Of a DNA stretch of 64,000 bases, positions 35,225-44,354 are shown piece after piece (positions within the stretch are counted from its first letter, which is position 1; each line of letters opens with the position of its first letter). This DNA comes from Orbilia blumenaviensis. Lineage: Eukaryota; Ascomycota; Orbiliomycetes; Orbiliales; Orbiliaceae. The notes below the pieces were generated by a model that saw nothing but the letters and a program-made list of their open reading frames with translations, ran no database searches and was not told the DNA's origin. Location: assembly GCA_036872755.1 (NCBI GenBank), contig JAVHNS010000019.1, positions 681,282 through 745,281 on the forward strand, given 5' to 3'. Position numbers and translations under genes: made by a program.

Positions 35225-36204
35225 ATAAGTTAATAACAAAATTTTATGGAAAGATTAAAAAAAACAAAATAAATAAATTATTCTAAATATAAATAGTTTT
35301 TTTTTTGAAAAAAATTTAAAAAAAATATTTAATTTTTTAAATTTTATTTTATATAATAAATATTAAATTATAAGTTTATAAATATTTTTATATAAATACT
35401 TTTATTATTATTTTTTATATTAAAATAATATAAAAATAAAATTTTATTATATTTAATCTAGTAAAAACAAATAAAAAAATATAAAATTTATTTATTAAAT
35501 ATAAAAATAATATTGTGGTTGAAAAAATTTAATAAATTTTTTAACTTTTATAAATTATTCTTGTATTAGTTACCCTTATATTAATTATTTATATTTATAT
35601 ATTAGCAGTTTTTGTTCTTATTTTACCAATAACTTTTTTATTAATAATTCCCTTATTAATAACTTTTTTATTATTTTTACTAATTATATTAATACTATTA
35701 GTTATTTTAATATTTTTAATAAATTTATTAAATAATATTTTATTAAAAAAATATAAAATTAAAAAAATTTTAAATTTTTTAAATTCTTTAAATTTTTTAA
35801 ATTTAAATTTTAATTTAGATTTTTTATTTTCAAATTCAAAATTAAATTTTAATAATTTTAATAAAAAAAATAATTTTTTAAAAAAAAAAAATTAAAAAAA
35901 TAATTATTAATATTAAAAAAATTAATATTAAATTAAACGTTGAAATTCAAAAATTAATTTAATAATTACAACTTCAAATATTAAAAAAATTAATAAATTA
36001 ATTACAACTAATAATTATCCATTATAAATTATACAATTAAAAAATATATTTTTTATAAAAAAATTATAAAATATTATTATTAAAAAAAACAAAATTAAAT
36101 AATATTAAAATAAAAAAAATAAACATTTTTGAATTTAATAACAAAAATTTTTAAAAACTTAACAAAATATATATACAAAAATTATTTTATCAATTAACTT
36201 TATT
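35225..36204. repeat. AT-saturated relic DNA, origin unknown
   Basis: About 1 kb that is nearly all A and T, with the bleached look of RIP. It precedes the LTR of relic A. I could not align it by eye with the Gypsy-2 family, so it may be the remains of another repeat or of the disrupted gene. Confidence 0.5.
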
Positions 36205-36664
36205 TGTCACGGCCAGCCATACTAGGTATATCTTGGCATGTCAAACATGAATCCGTTTTCATAGGCTATTTCTCACACTAAAATGATTTTTATTATAAAT
36301 ATTTAGTAGAAGAAAACCATATTAGAAAAAAATAAGTTAAATTATATTATATTGATAATATAATTTTTAAAATAAATTATATAAAAAATATTATATATAA
36401 TTTAACACATTATATATATATAATATTTTTTAAAATATATAATATTTAAATTTATAAATAATTTACATTTATATAAATAATATTTATATATATAAAGATT
36501 TTTAAATAATAATAATTTTAAAATTTTTTTTTAAACTCCATTAATTAACTTATTAATACTTAATATATTTTGTTTATTATTTTTATTTATTGAACTTAAT
36601 ATTCTTTTATTAAAAATTATATTATTTAATATTTTTATATTTAACCCAATTTATTTTAAAAAAA
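36205..36664 (+). repeat. LTR of relic A, left part (RIP-mutated)
   Basis: It begins TGTCACGGCCAGCCATAC, the start of the Gypsy-2 LTR. The first 110 bp keep many G and C; the rest is almost all A/T. It is interrupted at 36,664 by Gypsy-1 and resumes at 43,758-43,841. The two parts together, minus the AAAAA duplication, match the intact 558-bp LTR apart from about 18 bp at the end. Confidence 0.85.
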
Positions 36665-36994
36665 TGTAAGGTTATATGTGCGAGAGTGTGCGTGTCACGA
36701 CGGTTGAGAATATGACCTTAGTTATGGTTATAGATTAAAAGACAAGGAGCTATATACATGACTGCTATCTATGCTTTATATACTGAAGGATATGCGTATC
36801 ACAGCGTCAGGCCGCGGCTCTCTATTGCTTCCGGATCAAGGGAACTGAACTGACGTTGGCCCGAGGACCGAAGTTGCCCGGGTGGGTCTCCGGGTGGGTC
36901 GCCGCGTGTTCGTGTTGCCCGGACCGGGTAGCTCTAGCCGTTGTGTTGACCTTGTTGTATTTTGCGCACCACCGCGTGGGTGCGCGGCCTGACA
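36665..36994 (-). repeat. Gypsy-1 3' LTR
   Basis: A 330-bp repeat. It contains a TATA-like TATATAAAG on the minus strand (near 36,774-36,782), an 11-bp palindrome CCCGGACCGGG at 36,918-36,928 and an inverted repeat GCGCACC/GGTGCGC at its outer end. Confidence 0.93.
36918..36928. promoter_or_regulatory. CGG-A-CCG palindrome in the LTR (also 43,681-43,691)
   Basis: CCCGGACCGGG contains two inverted CGG triplets spaced by one base. Zn(II)2Cys6 proteins as a family bind paired CGG triplets, so this is a candidate operator for the zinc-cluster protein encoded by the same element. The link is an inference. Confidence 0.4.
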
Positions 36995-37827
36995 CCATCC
37001 CTCTCTAATAGCCTTCGAAGCTTGCTTGCTAAAAACTAAATGAGACCTCGTCGCTGCGACCCGTGTTGAAGCTGTAGTTCTCCTGCGTAGCCTAGAGAGT
37101 GTTCTAGGGGGCCAGTCCTAGGCTCCAGCTTACCAGTGTCATCATACCGCTGCGACTCTGCGCGGGTGTTTCGGAGGCTCTGAGCTTGGCCGCTAGGCTC
37201 AAGCGTATGAAAACAATATGCAACAAAAACAACACGCTAGCTATAAACTCAAAACAAAACTCTATACATGCTAGGGATTCCACTTATGCACTGTGACTCT
37301 GCGGGAGACTGCGTACCGTGAAGTTGTATGAAAGATCTTGGGTTTGTTCTGCGACGGCCCGCGGCACGTCGTATTCTAGGGATTTTTGGTGTGGTGTGGG
37401 CGGCCGACCGTATAAAATTAAACTTGCCGTGCTATGCGTCGACCCGCGAGCTTGCATTATCATGAAGCTTGCATTCCATGGGTTGCGACCTTCAGCAACC
37501 GTGCTCTACGGCCCGTGGCCTTAAAGCTTGCGTTTTGCGGCTCGTAGCGTGAGGATGTGACTGTAAACTGTATGAATCCCAGCTTCTAGAATCTCAAAGA
37601 AAGCCGAAATCTAACATATAACGCTGCGTCTCGCGCCCTTTCGTCCCTTTCTTCTTCTCTTCACCCCAAAATATTCCAATAAACAGCTCTTCTGGATCAA
37701 CAGTCCTAAAACGTTCTAAAATTTTCAAGTCAACAACTTACAATTCTTCCCTCCTCGTCTCGCTCTGCCTCGCGGAGTGTATAACAATTTCTTTTCGCCT
37801 CGTCTCGCCCTTCCTCGCTCGAAAAAA
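36995..37827. other. Gypsy-1 non-coding segment upstream of the antisense ORF
   Basis: 833 bp between the 3' LTR and the antisense ORF. From 37,630 on it is pyrimidine-rich (TTCTTCTCTTCACC), like a fungal promoter firing to the right. It has several copies of the words CTGCGACTC and relatives. Confidence 0.5.
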
Positions 37828-38703
37828 ATGGCTGGCCAACTTGGTATGCGTACTATCGATATCGCGGAAGCGGTTCGTATTAACCTCGGTCCCCCGCTGC
37901 GTACCGCATGCGACCAATGTCAAACTGCAGGCTTTGCTTGCTACCCTTCCCCCGGTGACCACGACGCTTGTTCTCGTTGCCGCAAGAGGCGACTCGGTGC
38001 GACTCGGCCTTGTCAATTTGGGGGTGTCAATTCTACAGCTGCTGGCTTCGCTGCTCGACCCGTTGCGACTCGCATGAGTCAACTTGTTCATCCGGTCACC
38101 CTGACCATGAGGATTCCTGCTGGTGTGGTGGTTCGTCGAGATTGGTGGGAAGCAGCCTTCTTTGAGGTTGCCCCAGTTGCTGTGGGTGCCGCGTCGGGTC
38201 GCTTCGACAATATTCCAGACTTCAACGCCCCCTCGCAGCAAATCGCAACTTTGGAGCACTTGTTGCTTCGAGGAGGTCTTCCCGTGGTTCCTGGGCCGAA
38301 TTCTTTGGTTTCGCGTGTCGCTGCGTTGGAAAGCGCGCTAAGTTCTTTCGTTTCCTGTGGTTGTGGGGTTGGGGGTCCTCCAGCGGTTATTGGAGGTGAT
38401 GGAGGTGATGGTGGGGATGGCGCTGCGGGAGGTGGCGATGGGGGTGGTGATGGAGGAGATGGGAGTGGTGGAGCTCCTCCCCCTGCGGGTGACGGCGGTG
38501 CGGGGGATGGAGGAGATGGCGGAACTGGTGGAGGTGGAGGAGGAGATGGTAGTGGGGCCGCTCTTTGTTATTGCGGTAGAAATGCGGGTCACCGCGGTCC
38601 TCACCGTGGTGGAAGGAGGAAGAAGAAGGATGGAGACGGGAAGACCCGTAAATATAAGGTCTCCAAGAGGAGAAGTCGTCCGGTTTGGTTGCATTATGAG
38701 TAG
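37828..38703 (+). CDS. Gypsy-1 antisense ORF: Zn2Cys6-like cluster, Gly/Asp-rich linker, basic tail
   Basis: An open frame of 291 residues beginning AAAAAAATGG, on the strand opposite gag-pol and between pol and the 3' LTR. Residues about 29-65 hold CDQCQTAGFAC, then CSRCRKRRLG and a last Cys in PCQFG. The spacing is CX2CX6CX9CX2CX10C, close to the binuclear zinc cluster of fungal Gal4-type DNA-binding proteins, with a basic stretch at the expected place. A low-complexity region of Gly and Asp follows. The C-terminus has a short CYCGRNAGHRGPH motif and a strongly basic tail (GGRRKKK, KVSKRRSR), a likely nuclear signal. The C6 spacing in the last loop is longer than usual (6-8). It is not part of canonical retroelement coding. 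Coding is supported by length, start context and the parallel gene in Gypsy-2. Confidence 0.7.
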   Translation: MAGQLGMRTIDIAEAVRINLGPPLRTACDQCQTAGFACYPSPGDHDACSRCRKRRLGATRPCQFGGVNSTAAGFAARPVATRMSQLVHPVTLTMRIPAGVVVRRDWWEAAFFEVAPVAVGAASGRFDNIPDFNAPSQQIATLEHLLLRGGLPVVPGPNSLVSRVAALESALSSFVSCGCGVGGPPAVIGGDGGDGGDGAAGGGDGGGDGGDGSGGAPPPAGDGGAGDGGDGGTGGGGGGDGSGAALCYCGRNAGHRGPHRGGRRKKKDGDGKTRKYKVSKRRSRPVWLHYE

Positions 38704-38884
38704 ATTTTCTGCGTGTCGCTGCGTCTGTTTTCGTTAATTTTTTCTTAATTTTCTGTGGGAGTTTTTTGTCTTTTTAGATTTGCCTTGTTCCTGATAGTTT
38801 TACTAGATCGGCCCGCTGCGACTCTAGAGTTTTTAATAGTAATTTCAAGTTTTTTCCGCGGGTCATTGCGACTCGCAAAATCTC

Positions 38885-41800
38885 TCAAAGTGTTCTTTTA
38901 AAATCTCTAATCTTAGCCTCAGCGTGCAGTAAGTGTTCTTCAGGCTCCCATGATGCGTCTGCTAGCGACCAACCTTTCCATTTAACCAAATAGTGCTTCG
39001 TCTCGGTGCGGCTCCGTGCGCCCTTCTTGAAATTATCCTCTGCTAATATCTTTTCTATTTCCCATTCTTCCTCTCCCTCTACCTCGACATGCTGCGGCTC
39101 GGGGGGTGCTGGGTGGATTTCATTTATGATATATGGCTCTAGAAGTGACACATGGAAAACATTATGTTGTCTCATCTTCTTAGGTAATGCTAGCTCATAG
39201 GCATGCGTCCCAATGCGGGCCGTGATTCTATATGGACCTAAGAACCTGGCTTCAAGCTTTGCAGAGGGTCGCTTAGTGTCTATATTCTTGCTAGAGAGCA
39301 TAACCTTTTGCCCGACCTCGTATTCTGGTGTCTCGTCTCGCCTCGAGTCGCTGTACCTAGCTTGGTCATTTTGAGCCTGTTTCATCTCTAATTTGCAAGC
39401 CTGATGTAGCAATTTCAACTCCTCGATGCGTTCCTCTGCGGCTGGCACCTTATTTCTCACGAGGTGGTTCGCTTCGAACCGTGGGTGGTAACCATGTTTA
39501 GCAAAGAATGGGGTCATCTTAATTGTCACTTGATAAGTATTATTGTATGCAAACGCTGCGAGCGGAAGCAAGCCGACCCAGTCATTTTGCTTATAATTGC
39601 AATAGTTCCTTATCAGTTGTTCCAAGATCTGGTTGACCCTTTCTGTCTGACCGTCCGTCTCGGGGTGAAACGCGGTGGATTGCTTCCTTGCGATACCTGT
39701 CGCCTCGCAGAGACTCGCTATGAACTTAGAGGTGAAAACTCGTCCTCGATCAGACACAAAGTCGTCTGGAAGACCGTTATGAATTAAGTGTTTCACATAA
39801 GCTTGTGCTAGTTCTTCTGCTTGCGGCTCACCGCGAAGCGGTACAAAGTATGCAAACTTGGTTAACCTGTCTACTACCACCCAAATTGTGTCAAATTCCG
39901 GGCTTGCGTCTCCCAGCGTAGGGTCTCGCGACGGAGGTAATTTGACAATAAAATCCATGGAAATACTGCGCCACGGTGCGTCTGGCACCGGGAGTGGTAG
40001 CAGTTTTCCTTTCTTCAGCCTTCTAATTGTCTTGTTTCGCTGGCAGACGTCGCATCCCGCAATGTATTTGTAAATAAATCCGGTGTATCCTGGGAAGTAA
40101 TAATTCCTAGAGAACAATTCTTGTGTTTTACGATAACCGAAATGGCCTGCTAGAGGAGCGTCGTGTACGCGGTGTACCGCATCCTTACGCAGTTTCAAAA
40201 CATTGGGTATGTATAATCTGCCTTCGAACCGCAGCGTGCCGTCTTCTTCTAATGTATAGCCTGTCGTATATGCCGTGTCGTCTCGCTGTATGGCGCTGAT
40301 AATGCGTTTTACTTTCTCATCTTTGAGATACGCTTTCTTGATGTTATTGATGTCTTGTGAAAATCCAGCGGATATCAGTGCCAGGGTACCAAGTGGCCTA
40401 CTGCGTATCGCTGCGACCAGCTGCCCTGCCTTCAGCAATGGAGGTGGCAGTGATCTATCATGTCCTTCTGTGTATTCTATCTGGCGAGACAATGCGTCTG
40501 CCGCCGCGTTATCCTTTCCTGGACGATATTGAATTGTGAAGTCATAGTCTGCTAGTTCCTCAGACCATCTGACTTGTCTCGCATTGAGTCGCTTTGAGGT
40601 TGTGAAATAAGTTAAGCTTCGGTGATCGCTGTAAATAATGATTTGAAACTGGGCTCCCTTCAGGTACGCCGCCCAGTGTCGCAGTGCCTCGACCACCGCT
40701 AGCATTTCTTGATCAAAAACCTCGTAGTTCCTCTCTGCTCCTGACATTTTTCTGCTCCAAAAACAGACAGGGTGCCAGCGACCCTCTTCGTCCTGTTGCG
40801 AGAGGCAGGCTCCAATTCCGAATCCAGAGGCATCGGTTTCGACCGCAGTGCGTCGCTTCCAGTCGTAGTATGGTAGTACTATTTCAGTTGTAAATTTTCT
40901 TTTGATGCGTTCGAATGCGGCTTGCTGCTCCTCGCCCCATTCCCATGTCTTCTCTTTTGATAAAAGTCTTGTAATTGGTTCTGCTATGGCGCTGTGCCTC
41001 GCAAGGAACCGGTGATAGAAGTTCACAAAACCTAGGAAGGATTGTAGCTGTTTTATATTCTGAGGAGCTTTCCATTGGTGTACAGCTTCTACCTTGCTCT
41101 CGTCCATCGAGATGCCGCGAGTCGACACGGTGAAGCCTAGGAAGTCCACTTTTTCTTTATGGAACTCGCACTTTTCTGCTTTGACATATAATGATGCCGC
41201 TTTGAGTCGCTGCAGCACGGTGCGTACGTGTTCCACATGAGATTTGTAATCCTTAGAGAAGATTAGGATGTCGTCTAAATAAATAATAACGAAGGTATCT
41301 AGCAAGTCGCGGAACAACGCGTTCAGCAGCGACTGGAAGGTCGCTGGTGCATTCGTTAATCCAAACGGCATTACTAAATATTCGTAGAGGCCATATCTTG
41401 TTCTAAACGCTGTTTTCCACTCCTCCCCCGCTGCGATACGCACCAAGTTATAAGCCCCTCTCAGGTCTAATTTAGTGAATATTTTGGCGCCCCGCAGCTG
41501 GTCGAGGAGTCCGTCTATTAAAGGTAGTGGGTACCGGTTTTTTATCGTTATATTATTAAGTGCCCGGTAGTCCACACAGAGCCGCAGTGAGCCGTCCTTC
41601 TTTTTTACGAAAAGAATAGGTGCCCCTGCTGGTGAAGAGGATTCGCGGATGAAGCCTTTCGACTCCATTTCCTCTATATATAATTTTAGTGCCTCATCTT
41701 CGGTTGGAGAAAGCTTATAAATTGGCCCGAAGGGAGGCGCGGTGTCTCGCACCAGTGGGATCTTATGGTCCCAGGGCTGGTGTTCCGGTAGCTTATCTGC

Positions 41801-42508
41801 TGCTTCTTTTTCTCCTAGATCTGCGAAATCGGCGTATTCTTTTGGCATGTGCCGCATCGACTCGCTTTGAGAAGCAGCTTCTTTCAGGACCGTTGCTCCC
41901 ACTAGTACGGAGTCTTCTAGTAGGGAGTCGAATTGTTCCGCTTCAACTAGTCCTATGGTGATAACGCGAGGCCCTGCGGCTCGTCGCATTAGAAGATGGC
42001 CCGTATTCCAATTAATGTCTGGGTTATTTTTGCGTAACCACGCGAGTCCCAGTATGAGATCGAATGATCTGATTTCCATGACATCAAAAGAAATAGATTC
42101 TTCAAAATTGTCTATTTTCATCCCCAAGTCTTCTGTTTTATGCGTGACGCTGCGGCCCAGTGAGGCGCCATTCACTCCTTCGAGTGGGATGACTTCATTC
42201 CTTCTCACTAGAGGTATGCCGTGCCTCGCCGCGAACCGCGTCGCTATGAAGTTGCTAGGTGCACCGCAGTCTATTAATGCTCTGGCTCGCACCGTCTCGC
42301 CGTTCCATGATAGTGTTACTTCTACTACCAAATGGTTGAAATATCCTTCCGGTAGTTTTGTTCCACATATCGCAGCCAGCGTGACGCTGCGTATGACATA
42401 GGTACCCTTTTCTCCAGGCGACGGGAGTTCTGTCGCCTCCATTATTTTTTGATCCCTTGTGCTGCGTGCCGCTGCGGCACTGCCTTGCCATGTGGCCAGA
42501 TTTTCCAC
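38885..42508 (-). CDS. pol: Gypsy-1 Pol: protease, RT, RNase H, integrase, chromodomain
   Basis: An open frame of about 1,207 codons. The protease has LIDCGAPSNF near residue 80 (DCGA where DSGA is usual). The reverse transcriptase has CVDYRALN, PYPLP-like YPLPLID, MPFGLTNAP and the catalytic YLDD near residue 410. RNase H has VETDASGFGIGA and DHRSLTYF. The integrase has the HHCC finger (HRVHDAPLAGHFG, then CDVCQRN, about 780-826), then DDE core motifs SMDFI, VSDRGRVF and DGQTERVNQ. The last 65 residues form a chromodomain (EWEIEKIL, HYLVKWKGW, ASWEPEEHL), placing it in the chromoviruses. The frame overlaps gag by 254 nt in the +1 frame and has no ATG until codon 23, so it is probably made as a Gag-Pol fusion by recoding. 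Confidence 0.95.
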   Translation of the reverse strand: MENLATWQGSAAAARSTRDQKIMEATELPSPGEKGTYVIRSVTLAAICGTKLPEGYFNHLVVEVTLSWNGETVRARALIDCGAPSNFIATRFAARHGIPLVRRNEVIPLEGVNGASLGRSVTHKTEDLGMKIDNFEESISFDVMEIRSFDLILGLAWLRKNNPDINWNTGHLLMRRAAGPRVITIGLVEAEQFDSLLEDSVLVGATVLKEAASQSESMRHMPKEYADFADLGEKEAADKLPEHQPWDHKIPLVRDTAPPFGPIYKLSPTEDEALKLYIEEMESKGFIRESSSPAGAPILFVKKKDGSLRLCVDYRALNNITIKNRYPLPLIDGLLDQLRGAKIFTKLDLRGAYNLVRIAAGEEWKTAFRTRYGLYEYLVMPFGLTNAPATFQSLLNALFRDLLDTFVIIYLDDILIFSKDYKSHVEHVRTVLQRLKAASLYVKAEKCEFHKEKVDFLGFTVSTRGISMDESKVEAVHQWKAPQNIKQLQSFLGFVNFYHRFLARHSAIAEPITRLLSKEKTWEWGEEQQAAFERIKRKFTTEIVLPYYDWKRRTAVETDASGFGIGACLSQQDEEGRWHPVCFWSRKMSGAERNYEVFDQEMLAVVEALRHWAAYLKGAQFQIIIYSDHRSLTYFTTSKRLNARQVRWSEELADYDFTIQYRPGKDNAAADALSRQIEYTEGHDRSLPPPLLKAGQLVAAIRSRPLGTLALISAGFSQDINNIKKAYLKDEKVKRIISAIQRDDTAYTTGYTLEEDGTLRFEGRLYIPNVLKLRKDAVHRVHDAPLAGHFGYRKTQELFSRNYYFPGYTGFIYKYIAGCDVCQRNKTIRRLKKGKLLPLPVPDAPWRSISMDFIVKLPPSRDPTLGDASPEFDTIWVVVDRLTKFAYFVPLRGEPQAEELAQAYVKHLIHNGLPDDFVSDRGRVFTSKFIASLCEATGIARKQSTAFHPETDGQTERVNQILEQLIRNYCNYKQNDWVGLLPLAAFAYNNTYQVTIKMTPFFAKHGYHPRFEANHLVRNKVPAAEERIEELKLLHQACKLEMKQAQNDQARYSDSRRDETPEYEVGQKVMLSSKNIDTKRPSAKLEARFLGPYRITARIGTHAYELALPKKMRQHNVFHVSLLEPYIINEIHPAPPEPQHVEVEGEEEWEIEKILAEDNFKKGARSRTETKHYLVKWKGWSLADASWEPEEHLLHAEAKIRDFKRTL

Positions 42509-43397
42509 ATTTGAAGCAAAGGTTGCTCGCTCTGTAACGCTTATACTCGCTGGGGGATAATCTTCTTTGCTGGAAGGCGTCTATTTCCATAGGATCTGGT
42601 TGATCTAATACCGGTGCGGCTTGCTGCGGTACGACTTGGGCTTGTGGGTTATGAGGTAAACTATTTCGGGTTTGATGATTCTTGATATGTAGGTCTTGCA
42701 GTCCCTCGACGCGAACCGCTAACTGTATGAGCTCCTGTAGATCTTTGGGTCCCCCCGACATGCTGCCAGTCGCAGCGAGGATAGCCTTCTGAATTTTCTC
42801 TTTAAGGCCTTTGTGGTAAAGGGTACGTAGGGTGTCCTCATGCCATAGGGGTAGTTTGGCTCGTAGCGTGTTGAAGCGGGTCGTGTAGTCGGTAACTTTG
42901 CCTTCTTGTCGTATCTTCAGGATAGCAAGTCTGGCTACTTCTTCTTCGTTCAAGTCCCCGAAGTGAGTCGTGACGGCTCGCTCGAACGCCTCCCATGTTG
43001 CTAGCTCTGGGGGGGTTTTGCCTGTGTTCATCAGAGCCACTAGAGGTTCGGACCACTCAGCCGCAGTGCCTCGCAGCTGGTTGAGGGCGAAATTAATTTT
43101 GCGTTCCTCGTTATTTTCGAACATCCAGCGGTTGGAGTTAAAGAACAATCTCATCTGATGAATGAAGGCTCGCGTCTTGCCGCGGTCACCCGTAAATTCG
43201 TCTGGCCTATTAACCAGCTTTGCGAATTGGGTAGCTATAGCTAGACTGTCGTCTCTGGGTCGTGGGGCGAGCTGCTGCGTTCCACTGCTTCCCGAAGGTC
43301 CAGGACCCGAAGGTCCAGGACCCGTTGGGCTCTGTGGAGCGCTTTGCATTAACTCGTCCTCTCCGGTGGACGCTGCGGGTACTTGCGAGGCGCTCAT
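42255..43397 (-). CDS. gag: Gypsy-1 Gag with one CCHC zinc knuckle
   Basis: 380 residues. A Pro/Ser-rich N-terminus with a repeated GPGPSG motif precedes a capsid region typical of Ty3/Gypsy Gag: FALNQLRGTAAEW, WEAFERAVTTHFGD, VTDYTTRFNTLRAKL, LYHKGLKEKIQKAIL. The nucleocapsid finger CFKCGKSGHMARQC (CX2CX4HX4C) lies at about 290-303. The C-terminal 77 codons after it overlap pol in another frame. Its start lies about 30 bp after the 5' LTR, leaving a very short leader for a primer-binding site. No clear tRNA-complementary site is seen; self-priming as in Tf1-type elements is possible. Confidence 0.93.
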   Translation of the reverse strand: MSASQVPAASTGEDELMQSAPQSPTGPGPSGPGPSGSSGTQQLAPRPRDDSLAIATQFAKLVNRPDEFTGDRGKTRAFIHQMRLFFNSNRWMFENNEERKINFALNQLRGTAAEWSEPLVALMNTGKTPPELATWEAFERAVTTHFGDLNEEEVARLAILKIRQEGKVTDYTTRFNTLRAKLPLWHEDTLRTLYHKGLKEKIQKAILAATGSMSGGPKDLQELIQLAVRVEGLQDLHIKNHQTRNSLPHNPQAQVVPQQAAPVLDQPDPMEIDAFQQRRLSPSEYKRYRASNLCFKCGKSGHMARQCRSGTQHKGSKNNGGDRTPVAWRKGYLCHTQRHAGCDMWNKTTGRIFQPFGSRSNTIMERRDGASQSINRLRCT

Positions 43398-43427
43398 GGT
43401 AGTAGGTTGAAAGATGGTCTTTTAATA

Positions 43428-43757
43428 TGTAAGGTTATATGTGCGAGAGTGTGCGTGTCACGACGGTTGAGAATATGACCTTAGTTATGGTTATAGATTA
43501 AAAGACAAGGAGCTATATACATGACTGCTATCTATGCTTTATATACTGAAGGATATGCGTATCACAGCGTCAGGCCGCGGCTCTCTATTGCTTCCGGATC
43601 AAGGGAACTGAACTGACGTTGGCCCGAGGACCGAAGTTGCCCGGGTGGGTCTCCGGGTGGGTCGCCGCGTGTTCGTGTTGCCCGGACCGGGTAGCTCTAG
43701 CCGTTGTGTTGACCTTGTTGTATTTTGCGCACCACCGCGTGGGTGCGCGGCCTGACA
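43428..43757 (-). repeat. Gypsy-1 5' LTR
   Basis: A 330-bp copy of the LTR at 36,665-36,994, with the same palindrome at 43,681-43,691. In element orientation it starts TGTCAGGC and ends CTTACA. Confidence 0.93.
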
Positions 43758-43841
43758 AAAAATAATTTAAATATTTTAAATTAAAAATACAATTAGTTAA
43801 AAAATACTAAATTATTTTAAAAATTTTTTATTTAAGAAATA
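43758..43841 (+). repeat. LTR of relic A, right part
   Basis: This continues the relic A LTR after Gypsy-1, ending at the position matching GGGAAATA of the intact LTR, where relic B begins with TGTCACGG. Confidence 0.8.
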
Positions 43842-44354
43842 TGTCACGGCCAGCCATATTAGGTATGTTTTGGCGTGTCAAACATAAATCCATTTTCACA
43901 AACTATTTTTTACACCAAAATAATTTTTATTATAAATATTTAATAAAAAAAAACTATATTAAAAAAAAATAAATTAAATTATATTATATTAATAATATAA
44001 TTTTTAAAATAAATTATATAAAAAGTATTATATATAACTTAGTATATTATATATATATAATATTTTTTAAAATATATAATATTTAAATCTATAAATAATT
44101 CATATTTATATAAATAATATTTATATATATAAAAATTTTTAAATAATAATAATCTCAAAATTCTTTTTTAGATTTTATTAATTAATTTATTAATATTTAA
44201 TATATTTTATTTATTATTTTTATTTATTAAATTTAATATATTTTTATTAAAAATTATATTATTTAATATTTTTATATTTAATTTAATTTATTTTAAAAAA
44301 ATAATTTAAATATTTTAAATTAAGAATATAATTAATTAAAAAATATTAAGTTAT
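43842..44354 (+). repeat. 5' LTR of relic B, left part (RIP-mutated)
   Basis: It begins TGTCACGGCCAGCCATATTAG. The first 90 bp are mildly mutated; the rest is nearly pure A/T. It is interrupted by Gypsy-2 and resumes at 53,545-53,593. Confidence 0.85.

Larger units (their letters stand above)
36665..43757 (-). mobile_element. Gypsy-1: intact Ty3/Gypsy chromovirus with an antisense extra ORF
   Basis: A 7,093-bp LTR retrotransposon in minus orientation, flanked by 330-bp LTRs (36,665-36,994 and 43,428-43,757) with TG...CA ends. Over the stretches I compared, the LTRs look identical. The flanks give a 5-bp duplication (AAAAA): seven A on the left, five A then TAATTT on the right, and the matching empty site with seven A is seen in the related LTR near 44,295. 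Gag starts about 30 bp after the 5' LTR. A purine tract (AGAGAGGGATGG on the minus strand) precedes the 3' LTR. Pol ends in a chromodomain. Between pol and the 3' LTR lies a gene on the opposite strand. All frames are open, so it is a young insertion that has escaped RIP. Confidence 0.93.
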
